A stretch of DNA of 64,000 bases from Nannochloropsis salina CCMP1776 (taxonomy: Eukaryota > Sar > Eustigmatophyceae > Eustigmatales > Monodopsidaceae): positions 942,642 through 1,006,641 of the forward strand of contig SDOX01000122.1 of the NCBI GenBank assembly GCA_004565275.1. The letters run 5' to 3'. A program made the position numbers and the translations under genes. The notes under the pieces are model-generated. The model was not told where the DNA came from and did not search any database. It saw nothing but the letters and a program-made list of their open reading frames with translations. Below are positions 1 to 11,900 of the stretch, piece by piece (position 1 is the stretch's first letter; every line of letters begins with the position of its first letter).

Positions 1-3000
1 GTACCAGTTGCAAGTCTTTGACTGTGATGCTCTGCACAAGGGGCAAGAAGTCTCGGACGAAATTGATATCCTTTGTCGGCAGAGCATCAAGCTGGATTCC
101 GCTCATCAAATCGGTCCAGTACCTGTTCAATTGAGCTTCGTTGTTGTGCTTGTTCACGATCACCTTCTTCGCGCTGTCCAAGTTGTCGTGACTGATTGGC
201 GAATCAGTTTTCAACTCCTCAAAGGTCTCCAAACAGGCGTGTAAGACCTGAGGGGCGTTCTCAGGGGAGGCCGCGATCTGCACACTGTACCAACCGCCCT
301 CGTACAAGTCATACGGATGCCAACGGAAATTCGCGTCGTACGTCAGTTGCTTTTTTTCTCGAATGTTCGAAAACAATCGTCTGTTCATGATCTCTTGGAT
401 GAGCAGAAGGGATACGAACGGGAAGCCTGGCTGGTGTCGGCGGACCTTCGCAGCCTCGTCCGCGTCGGGAGCTACTTTCGCGAGATAGTCCACCAGGCGC
501 CGAGGCTCCTCGTTCCCCGTGGTGACTCCCGCGGGCAACGCTCCCGTCGCACTGGTTGACGAAGGCATATAACCCCATCGATTCGGGGTGCGTCCGCTCA
601 CGTAGACAAAGGCTCGGGGGTTCGAGTCCGGCAGGTGCACTTGCATGAAACGCCTGGCCGGGTCTGTAACCATGGGGGGAAGGGGCATCATCATACCCTC
701 CCTTACGCCCCCCCCGTCCGCCCGCCGACTCTCAGGAACGCTGCCCAGGTACTTGAGGGCTAGTTCCTCCACTTCCTCCCCTTCAAAGTCACCCACGATC
801 GAGACCTCCGTCGCGTCGGTCGTCATCTGGGCCATGACTGCCTCTTTTACGTCCTCTAATGTCAGGTCCTCAATGTCCTCCCGGGCAATCGACAAAAAGC
901 GGAGATCTCCATCCCACATGCTCTTGCTAATCTCCTCTGCCCCCGCGCCCTCCAACGAATTCACTGTCATATCGTGGCCTTGCGCGTAGAGTTTCTTGGC
1001 GCGCTGTAGGGCGTCGTTTTCCCACTTGAATTCGGTCATAATCAAGTGCACGAGTTGAAAAATGGCCTCCAAGCCCGTCACTGCCGCCTTCCGTTCAGGG
1101 TCACCTCCGGCTCCGCCGTCGGCCTCTGCTCCCACACTCCCACGCAGGGCTGCCGAGGCAAATGAAAAGTCGTCACCATCACTGACACTTTTCGTAGGAA
1201 ACGTAAAATCCATCGCAATCCAGTCCTCGCTGCTGTTGATCTCCACCATCATCAGGTTGTCCTGTTGGTCAAAGCCACGAGAGAACGAGGAGACAAGAGT
1301 GTCCTCTCAGCAAATATAATCTACCCGCTGGCGCCATAGTGAGCAAAACAAGCACACTGAAGCGTTGAAAAGGCCAAAAAGAAACTAGACCCACCCGCAG
1401 CCGAACTTACCACGCAGAAGAGTTCCACCTGCTCCCGTGACCACGGCCCCAAGGCCCCGCCTTCTTGCATAGTGCGCGTCCCCACAGCCACGGCACCGGG
1501 CTTATCTTTCGCTTCCAGCATACGCCCACCCGGGAATTTAATCGACAGGCAGCCGCGGTGGGATTCAGCCCTACATCAAGGGTGGAGAAAGGTGCAGGTT
1601 AGAGAAGGAAAAGGGAATGGGTCCTCTGTCCACGGCTGGACTCAAGGCTCGGAACCGAAACGTACCTAGAAACCTTGTAATTGAAACGGATGCCATTCTG
1701 CAAACGTTTCATGTGGATACCGGTCTGCGGTTCGTAGGACGGGTGCAGGCCCACGTCGTCTTTCCAAGACGGCTTCGTCGCTGCCACCATGGCCTCCACC
1801 CTCTCTGGCGGCATCAAAGCATCCGGCACTTCCATGTCCTCCTCATTATTGGGCTCCAGGGGCTCGCGGGCGGCAGCTTCGATTACCCGAAGCATCTCGC
1901 CTTCAGTAATGTGAAAAGGACGCGACACGCCCGTCGCACGGTCCCGGGTCAGACTGGGGCAGGTCGCCACACAGGCTGAGGGCGGGGAGGAGGCCCCGCT
2001 CGCGTAGTCAGTCAAGTGTTGGCAGATCTCCGCCGCCACTTCGTTCACCTCCTCCACCGTGATGCTCTTGAGCACAAGCTCCACCGCGTCGCATTGTTGA
2101 GTGGGTTCCATGAAAACGTGGCCACAGGCAATGCTCTCCATGAGTTGATTCAGTTGGTCCGAGTTCGAAATGCGTTCGCCCTGAGCCGCGTGTTGGGTCG
2201 AGTCACGAAGCATCGCGGTGATATACCTAAGATCAATGGAGGAGCAAAGGGAAGGGGAGAGGGGCAAGAGAAACCAGAGTAAATATCCGAGAGTAACAAG
2301 AACCTTCGAGCGGACAATTGCTCACACAGAGGTACCGAGACTCTTTCCCCCCCCCCTTTGGCGCATTCCTCCCCTCCGACCTGTTCAGTTCCGACTCCGA
2401 GAGACCATACATGCCCAGCCTCCTAATCTCCCGCACGGCCAAGGAGACTGCCTTCTCCCATTTCTCTGGCTCGGCCAAAACGTCAAGATTGCACACAGCA
2501 CACGCCTCGCGGGCCGAATCGAGTTGGTTGAACTCGATGAAAGTGAAGGGAGGGTCATCGCGGGCCAGGACATTCAGACGGATCTGCAAGGCAAGGATCG
2601 CGATCCGTTTCATCACCGAGCGCCGATAGTCCGCCAAGGTTTGCACGGCCTCGATGGGCCGCTTGGCGAAGAGGTGGAAGGAGAAAGCCTGGATGTTCTC
2701 GTGTTGGAAGATGCGGGGAGTCAAGTCACGCGCCGCGTGCCCATCGGCCTTGTCGGAGACACTGTCCTCGGAGGTGCGAGGCGAGCGGCCGAATGTCTTC
2801 AACTCTGCCGGCAGGGAGGCGTCGGCAAAACGGTCAAATTTCCCTCCCGAGAAATAGTGCGTCACGGGAGGGAAATGCCTGGACTGCAATTTCAAAGTGG
2901 GGGGCTCCTGCTCCCTCCCCCCCGCCTCCAGGTGCCCGAAGTACTTGCGGATCATCTCCTCCGCCTGTCCCACGTCCACGTCTCCCACGATATACAGGTG

Positions 3001-4221
3001 GGCATTGTCGGGGCGGTAGTGCGTGCGGTGGAAGGCCTTGACGTCCCCCAGGGTCCACGAACGGATGAGCTGAGACGGAAGGGGGAGAAAAGAAGGGTGA
3101 GAAAAGAGGAAGAGAGGTAGTGCCTAGTGCCAAGCCGATTTCAGGCTACACAATTCGCTGCGACCCTGACTACGCCAGAGAGACTTCGCCGCATCCGGTG
3201 GGAGGGCCCGGACGTGGGAGGGTCCGCTGGCTGGCAGTGGCCCCAATCATTGCGCCCTCGAACTCCCTTACACCCCTTGCTACGTACGTACCTCCTCTTT
3301 CCCAATCGGAAAGCGCAGCGCCAGCTTGTTCTCGGCATGCAGGGCTGCCAGGATCTGGCACTCCACCCGGTAGTCCATCGTGTTCACCATGCTCATCTCG
3401 CTCAAAATCGCCGCTCGCTCCTTCTCCAGGCGCGACTCCTCAAACCGGGCTTCCAGGACCTCCGAAAGGGCGTCCAAGGCCATGGGGAGCATGGGCCGGG
3501 GCCTCCCCAGCAGGTTGAGTGTGTCGACGGGGCAGCAGGCGAAGTACACCGTGTGGTGGAAGTCGGTAAAGGCATTTGTTTGGGACCCGGTGCCAAAGAG
3601 TCGCTCGCGCTTACGACTTCCCATGTAAGAAATGTGCTCGACAATGTGGGCCATGCCTTGCTGCGACTCCAATTCGTCGGCTGAGCCGGCGAAAATCTCC
3701 AAGAACGCATCGAAGCGCCCAGGCGGGGCAGCATTTCGCAAGATCGCGTACCGTAAACCGTTGGGCAACACTCCTTTCTTCAACCCTGGATGCTCCGGTA
3801 GATCGGTTTGCATAAGTTCTGCCAGGCGTGTTGGGGCTTCTTCGGGGGCGAGCATTGCCTGATGGACTTCCTGGATTGTCGGGAGCCGTAACGATTTCGG
3901 CTTGCCAGCCCCTGTCATTGACGCGCCCTTGAACAAGCCTTGAAGATTTTTCAAAAGCCCGGCGCCACCCGCGCTGCGCTCGGTCATTGAGGTGATTCGC
4001 TTGCCCGCTGGTTTTGGGGGCACCCATTGCCGTAGCTCCTGCCGACGCATCGGCCGTGGGAGCCATGGATTCTGGAATGCTGAGAGGTCATGGCCCTCGT
4101 GACGGAGCCTGCCCCCCGGGAAAGGCGCTGAATATATGCCTCGTCCTGACGTTGCCTGTCGGCCACTTGCTATCGTGGCCCAGGACGATACAAGGAAAGC
4201 AAGCAACAGCATTCGTAGCAT
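1..4221 (-). CDS. SPP: Stromal processing peptidase, M16 metallopeptidase (3' partial)
   Basis: Zinc peptidase that removes transit peptides from proteins entering the plastid stroma. Exons on the minus strand: 4221-3292, 3069-2381, 2226-1666, 1570-1411 and 1303-1; the C-terminus lies beyond the left edge. About 1214 residues are visible, close to full length for plant SPP. The inverted zinc motif HIVEH is at residues 192-196, with the third ligand Glu about 79 residues further on (ILSEM). The stretches around GTGSQTNAFTDFHHTVYF, ALHAENKLALRFPIGKEE, HLYIVGDVDV, NGIRFNYKVS and SREQVELFCV follow plant SPP closely, and the phases of all joins agree. The start chosen is ATG 4221, which opens a hydrophobic signal peptide (MLRMLLLAFLVSSW). 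Upstream in-frame ATGs at 4317 and 4272 would bury this signal. No clear ASAF motif follows the signal. Identity is firm; the start is likely but not proven. Confidence 0.92.
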
Positions 4222-5947
4222 AATTGGAAAACTAGGCTGCTGCTGACGGTCTACCCCTGCTGGTAGCTTCATTAAATTGCAACTTCTTCTCCTTCCTCCG
4301 AATGATAGCCAACCCATCGTTGAGCGAGACGATAAATCTTGCTTGTTATCGTCTGTGTGTAAAATTGCAAAATGTAGAAGGAAAAAAAGCGTCAGGGATG
4401 AGCATAGTCGTCACTTGCATGGAAGTAACTGGAGAGGGCCTCTCAGACGGCCCTTGAAGTAAGAAAAGAGTGAACAACTCCAGAACTCTGCCGCATTATG
4501 CCACGACATCAAAGCAAACCGACGACATCCACAATATGCTATGCCACACCTACAAATGTCGTGGGACTTGCTGCCTGGCACGGGCTTTGCCTTGTCGTGG
4601 AAGAGCGATGCAGGGTGCGTGTGCTTCCTGCTATCGTGCCTGTAAGGCCCGCTTGCTCCCCCCCGGATTGCTGTGCTTCACACCCACTCGGGCTCTAGAC
4701 ATTTTTGGCCCTGGTTTCTACCATTTCTGGGGGCTTCATGATGCCTTGTGCAGGGAATCATGAACTATAATTTAATCTGTCCGGCGAGAGCATTGGCGTG
4801 AACACCTCTGGTATAAATTTCGTTTTGCACCTAGGATCCTGGTCGGAGGTGTGGCCAGCTACGCGACCACCGCAACGGGGTAAAGCTACTAAATGAGTCA
4901 TTAGGCGTTACACCAAAGTTTTGGAAAGCTTTGGTTGATACGCTAGGTAATAGATACTCCGGTAATGTCGAGAGGGCCCCGGAAAATTGGGGCTTTTCGG
5001 TCGACGATGGTTTAGCGCGTTCCTTGGATTCCCAACTTGCTTTGATTTGCCTCCAATTTAGGAATATTGGCTCCTTTGATAGCTTATGATTGTCTGTTAT
5101 TAAATATATTACGACATTTCTGATGGATAAATGGAGACTAGATATTGATGAGAGACCGAAAATTAGAAAATCGGGCTCGAGGGGGCTTTACGTTCCCCTC
5201 CCGCGGAGTGCGGGCCTCCTGGCCCCCGAATTCTCTTTGCGTGATTTTCATTGACCATTTTGAACCTCATGTCAATATTCACACTTTCGGACGGAAGATC
5301 CGTATTCGCATTTTATGTCACGATTTGAAGGGTGTAATGTCTATGCACGTGAATGCATGGACGACGGGAGGTATCAGCAAACCTAGCGGTTTGATGTTTC
5401 TTGCTTGCTTCAGCCCCTCCTTTTTCGTCTCGTCGCTCGAGAGAGGCGGAAGCAATGCCTTCCACACTACCCATACCACTAATTTGTTACGATCGATTGT
5501 TAGTGGATGGCTGTATGACTGGTTCTTTGGCCGATCCAGTGCTCGCTGCAACTCATCGCAGTCATGACAATTCTGCGTAAGCAAATGGAAGCAGAAGCGG
5601 GAAGGGGGGAGGTTGTCTCCCTCACCCCGACTAGTACCGCGCTCTATGCTCCGTAAAAGGTCGAGTCCGATGCTTATCAAAGGCCAATGGGAGGTTTTGC
5701 ATGGGACACGACGTACCGCATGCAAGGAGTTCTCACAGCGTCGGACAGCTGAGGCGGTGATGGCTGAGTGGTCAGAGGGACAAATGGGAAAGGGTGTCCT
5801 TACGAGAGAGCGAACATAACCTCAATCAGTCTTTGGACCGGTCCCACGGTCTGTCTTCAGCGTTCTTTGTAGTAATTCTCATTCACCTCCTCTCGTTCAC
5901 TGTCCAGTACCGGATTTGATACAGTTTTTCCAGGGTGACAGTCGACC
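4222..5947. other. Divergent intergenic region, SPP / SHPRH-like gene
   Basis: About 1.7 kb separates two divergent start codons and must hold both promoters and 5' UTRs. Open frames here (for example 5145-5567) show no recognisable domain. I see no RNA gene or repeat. Confidence 0.5.
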
Positions 5948-8900
5948 ATGGGACGGACCAAAGCTCGCCCCCGCCGCATTGATTCGCTTTTTGAGCACAA
6001 CGAGTGGGTGGAGAATAAGGAACGGCAAGGTCTCAGTCGTCTGGACGCAGCGTTGCAGGAGGCTAATGATACAAACAACGATATTCTCCCGCGAAGCGCT
6101 TTTGCTCCTTGCAAGGGGGGTGCAGCATCAGGAGATGTCGCGGTGGCACCAGATGCGAGAAGGCGCCGGTCCGGCCAGTGGAAAGGGAAAGTTAACCACC
6201 GTGACATTGAAGGCATGCTCAATGACTACGATTTTAACATGGCAGCAGGGGAGGATGCGGAAGAAGGAGGGGAAGAAGATGTTGAAAAGCGGAGGGAGGA
6301 GGAGGAGAAGGAGGAGGCAGATGGAATGGAAGAGGTAGATGAAGAGGCGGCTGCGGCGCGGCTTGGGCAACGCCATCCACGGCGGCATAGATCGGCTGTA
6401 GTCACGACGAAAGTGAGCGCGGATCAGGCGGAAAGGCTTCAAGCTTTGGATGGACGGGAGGAAACTCGTAAGCGCCGACGGTTATACCGGGAAGGGAAAC
6501 GGGTACCGATGCCTACCCGGGAGGACCAGGAATGCAGCCCCTTGGAGGTTTCCGACAATTTCCAGTCCCACATACGCCTGGCCCTCCCTGTGCCTGCGGG
6601 TGAGAAGGACCTGAGGGCCCTGCTTGTGCGGCGCCGTTCCTTCTCCCAGGCGGCGGCGCAAGATTGCCGGGGGAGGCCCTTGGCCACTGTCCTCGTCCCT
6701 GCCACCGTCTGTGCCCGACGGACGTTGCGCGTGTCCCTGGCCGAGAACATGGCGACCCTGGTTCTAGAAGGTGACGCGCCCCAGTTGCTGGGAGTGAAGG
6801 ACTGCGAGTCTTGGGATCTGCTTCAGAGTCTGTGTGAGGCAACCCCTCCTTTTGCTTACTACGAGGTGAGTCCGTCCTTAGACTGCCACGAGGGCTGGTC
6901 ATTTGGAAGTGGGTGCACGACTGGAAATGAAGTTTTCCCCGCTAAGAGGGGCTCATTCTGGTGGCCCTCACTCCCCATTCACGCAAGTCCTCTCCTTGCC
7001 CCTTCGACGTTTCCGTTCTTTCACTTACAGGCCATCAGCGACGGGCGCGCCGTACACTTGGATATTTACCTGACCGCACGCACCCTTGCCCTCGCCTCGC
7101 CTTCGAACGAGCCTCCCGTCAAGTCAGTTCACTTGAAACGCCTCCGTCGTCTGTTGGAGTTGTTCTTTCCCGCTGTCCTGCCCGAGCTATCTACCTTCTA
7201 CAAGCCCTTCCCCATCACGCTGGGGACGCCCGCGGAGCCGGGAGGGGCGGGAAAAGGCGTCATCGAGGAAGAAGAATCGTCGAAGCGCGCAGTGCCTTTT
7301 GACCCGGCTGACTTGTACCGATGTCTGGAAGAGTATAAGGCCGCGCGCCTAGTTCAACGGGAGCGCCTCCCCTGCCTGGTGCAGCAGTCCCAGGCGTCTC
7401 CGACCCAGGAGGAACCCTCTGTGCCCGGATTGAAGGTGACGCTACGGCCCTACCAGGCCCAGGCAGTGGAATGGATGCAGTGTCGTGAGCAGGCTCGAGA
7501 CTATTTCGCCCCGCGTGCCCCGTCTCCCTCCGGATCGCACGCACAAAACCCGGAGGATGATATGGACGAGGAGAACCTTTTAGGACATGGGTGGATAAAG
7601 CTGTTGCTTCCCAACCCCGTTCCCGATCCCTCTGCTTCTTTCGTGTACTATAACCCGATCAGTGTCTCGCTAAGTCACCGTTGGCCCGTCATGTGGGAGC
7701 CGCGCGCCTTGAAAGGAGGGATTCTGGCGGACGAAATGGGTCTAGGGAAAACGATTGAGGTCATGGCATTGGTGTTGTCGCATCGCTATCTGGGGGGGGA
7801 GAAGGCGGCGAAAGAGGCAAAGGGGGGCAGTCTCGGATGTCATGAAAAATGTGGAAGAGGGAACCCCGAAAAGGGGGGGAATTGTGCACCGATGCACAAC
7901 GGCTCTCCTAACAAAGAAGCGATCTCGCTCGATGAAGGTCGTATGATAAAGGAGGACGACGGGAACGACGGAGGAGGAGGAGATCTAGGGCGAGAGGGGA
8001 GTGGAGGGAAAGACAGAAAGAGAGGGCATGATGAAAGAAGGCATCGTGGACGAGCTGAGGAAGGCCTCGTGGACCGGACCGAATACGTCTGCCCCTGCGG
8101 AAGAGATCGACGTGGGGAGGCGTGGTTGCAATGCGACGCATGCAAGCACTGGGCCCACGTGCGTTGCGCGGGTCTTTCGAGCAGTGCCGACGCCGAGGCC
8201 CTTCCCGCCTTTGTCTGCGAAGTCTGCCACGGTCTCGAACGTTTCCAATCCCCGCGTCCCGTCCCAGCCACCCTGATCGTCACCCCTCAGCTTATCTGTG
8301 GACAGTGGGAGGAAGAATTCAAGAGTCGGATCCAGGAAGGCAGCGCCCAACTACGGGTGGTCACTTACCGGGGTGTAGCGGAGACCAGCCGGAGCTGGGA
8401 GTGGGAAGAACGTCGCTTGTTGGACCCTGATGTCCTGGGGAATGAGTACGACATCGTCTTGACCACATTCGACGTGCTTGCCAAAGACCTGGGCCACACA
8501 GATTCCTGTTTCCTTCCCCCGTCCCGCGGGGAGACGGCACGGCAGCTGCGGAACCGGAAGAAGTACCGAGTGCATCCCTCCCCCCTTGCCTCCATGGTGT
8601 GGTGGCGCATCTGTTTGGACGAGGCCCAGATGATCGAAGCCTCTGCCGCTGCTGCTGCCAGGATGGCTCTTCGTTTGAAGACGGTGCATCGCTGGTGCGT
8701 TTCGGGCACCCCCATATGGAAAGGGAACCTGGATGATTTGTACGGCCTTTTGCTTTTCCTCCAAGTCTCCCCGTTCGACCGTCGCTCCTGGTGGCGGCAT
8801 GCCATCGAGTTTCTGCATGAAAAGGGCGATCCCGACGCTGCCTCGCGTCTGCATCGCCTTCTCTCTGCGATCATGTGGAGAACGTCCAAAAAGTCTGTGT

Positions 8901-11900
8901 TGGATCAATTGGCGTTGCCTCCCCAAACAGAACGGACGCGGATTTTGCACTTCTCACAGGTGGAACGCGCCTATTACCAGACACAGTACAAGGAGTGCAT
9001 CGGGAAAGTCAGGGTCGTGGTGAGAAAGATCAAACGGATGCAGCAGCAGCAGCAGCAGCGAACGAGCGGACGTGCCCAGGATCCGACAAAACGGAAATTT
9101 TCTGCGATCACGGCCTTAGAGACTTGTGCTGGGCCCCTCTTGCGTCTGCGGCAGGCGTGTTGCCATCCTCAAATTGGAGCGGGAGGCTTGGGCGGTCTCA
9201 GGCAAGGAAGAGGGATCATGACCATGCAGGAGGTACTTGAAAAGCTCGAGGAAGACGAGAAACTCCGATGTGAGGAGACACAGCGCTTGTTGATGATGGA
9301 GCTAAGTGGATTGGGATCCATGGCGAGAATACAAGGGGAGCTGTGGGAGAGGAAGAGGAGAAAGCAGAGGGACGAAAGTGAGAAGGACACTAAGGGCAAT
9401 GGGACACCTGCGAAGGCATCGACATCGCCCTCAGCCGAAGATGTGCGAGAAGAGGGCAACGCACGCGAGAGCGATGGGAGGAGCAAAGCCCATAGTACAA
9501 AGAAAGCGGGCCAGGAACATGGGGGGATCTCGGGCAAACTAAAATGCCTGACGGAGGCGGCCAGCTACTATGAGCAAGCTCTTCTTACCGCAGAACGGAA
9601 CCGACAGCCTGTGCCGATAGGGGGGGTGGAAGGCCTAGAAGGAGCACCACGCTTCAAGGGACGGGAAAGTCGGGACGTTGATGCAGGAAATGATGGCAGG
9701 ATGGAGGGAAGAAAAAAACAATGGACAGTCATAAATTTAGAATGGGAGATGAAACAGGAACAGAAAGAAGGCAGCACAGTGGAGGAGGGGTTGCTTGACG
9801 TCGATGCTGTCAGGCAAAAGGATAGCCAGAATGAAGATCTTCACCCAGCGAGCACTTGGACCGCCACAGAGCACTCTCCCTTGTGGGCGAGTGTGACGTT
9901 TCAGGGGGGCAACAAGAAAATCATGGGTCTCCGGGTCTGGCCGCTTGTCAACTCAGAAGACAGTGGTGGAGAGGGTGCCCAAAAGAAAGTGGAAGATCTT
10001 GTCTACATGCCAGGGAAGTGTCGTCTGATGGCCTGCTGCTCGCCAGAAGGGGCTCTTTTCGTGGAGGCGGGTGTCTTTGATCTGAAGGAGTTGATGCGAG
10101 AGGAAGGAGATAAGGGAACAGGCAAGGAAGGAAAGGATGGTGGAATGGGCGGCAAATTAATTTTGGGATTCAACATGCTAGCGGCCAAGACATGGAAATT
10201 GGAAGTGTTGGATGTGATAAGAAGAAAGGGAAGGAGGGAAGAAGGGAAGGAGGGAGGCATAATTAAGGCCGTGATGAAAGTTGAGCTACTGGTGGCGGAT
10301 ATAGAGGTGGACCCTCTGCAAATTTTACACGTGACAACCAATCTTCATCGCGTTTTCCAGGAAATCAAAGGGATAGCTGGGGGCGAGGTAGACAGCGGCA
10401 GCCATAGTGCCAAAATAGTTTCCAGCCTCCTCTCGCCACCCAACTCTCCCAGCCCCGCAAACGAGGGCGTAACGGCATCAACACAGGCCAAGCACGAACA
10501 GGAAAGCGCGAGATTGATGAGCACTGATGTGGGTGTAACGGTCAGGCGCTATGAGGATGTGTATCAGCTACATATTGCCGAAAAAATCGAGTGGTTGGAT
10601 GCCCGCGTTCGGGCTGTGACACAAAGAGAGTGTAACCTGGCGCGTTTGATGCATCAGGCAAACCGGCAACACTTCGCAAGTGCCTCCCAGGCATTGGATG
10701 CGTTAGACGGAGAGATTGACAAGCTGCGAAAGCGGGGGGGGAAAGCGGCTGGACAAGGTCGCATTGTATGGTGGGAGTGGACACTAAATGAATTGATGTT
10801 TCGGGGCGATTTACTGGACCCCAAAGCGGACCTACTACGTCGATTGAAAGTTGAATCAAGCGGGCCCCAATTCCCTGCCTTTCATGACTATCACGGACTG
10901 ATGATGGCCCTCAAGTTGAAGTCCAAGGATTTGGATGAGACGAGGACGAGGGTGAACGCCCTTCTACGCAGAGTCTTAGTTGACAATCCCTCTGAGGGAG
11001 AGAGGCAGCGCAACAGTGATTGTGGAGTGTGTCGAAAGGACTGGGGGAAATCAGGCCCTCTCTGTCACATATGCGAATTGGAAAAGCACTTAAAGGCGTA
11101 CGAGGAAAAATTGCATACGTATAGGGAGCAAAGGCAGCAGAATGGCCACACTGTGGGCACTTTTAAACATTCTTGCTGTACACACCGCTTGTTGTACTCT
11201 GTTCTTTTACCTTGGCTGAGGCATCAAGCACTGAAAAGAAAGAGCAACCCAGAATGGCAGCATGCGTGGGAGGAAGCAATGGTGGACAATCGAAAGGAAG
11301 AGCTTCTAGAAAGAGAACGAAAAATGGCGAAAAGATTCTGGAACTCGGGCTTCGATTTGCTCAGTAAGTTGGACGAAGTGGCTTGTTCTGCCCTAAGTCT
11401 AGAATTGGCGCAAGAAGGTGAAATTGTAAAGGACATGTCAAGTGAACTGCGAAAGCTGGTGGTATTTCCCCATGAGGTGGATGTGAAAAAAGAGGAGTAC
11501 AGAATGCAAGTCGCAAAATATGAGGTGGAGTTGCGGGAACGGAAGGGGTACCTGAAATATCTACAAAATATTGCGAAAAACGAAGCAAGGGCAGCTGCAG
11601 AAAGAAATGCAGCAATGGCAAGGAAGATGCAGGAGGAAGTAAAAAGTAACGCTTCCAGCCAAAGGAAGGATGGCGCATTCAGGGAGGGTCCTCGTATCCC
11701 CACCTCCATTGATCCTTGTGCCAGCAGCGGCATATTGCATGGAAATGACGAGGAAGGAGAGGAGGACAATATGAATCTATGTTTCGTGTGTTTCGAAGAG
11801 TATACCGTCATTAACCCCAGAGAAGTCCTCCCGTGTGCACACCACTTGTGTAAGACGTGTTTGAGGCAACTACTTGGGAAGCGGGCGCAAAACAAATGCC

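Noticed and set aside
612-635. T-arm-like GGTTCGAGTCC motif
   Set aside because: It lies in the conserved coding sequence of the SPP last exon, and there is no surrounding tRNA fold.
2318-3120. Long plus-strand frames opposite the SPP gene
   Set aside because: Shadows of GC-rich coding sequence; the minus strand carries the conserved M16 protein with matching splice phases.
5759-5778. tRNA-Ser/Leu-like 5' segment (GATGGCTGAGTGGTC)
   Set aside because: No anticodon arm, T-arm or acceptor complement follows within tRNA length, so it is a chance match.
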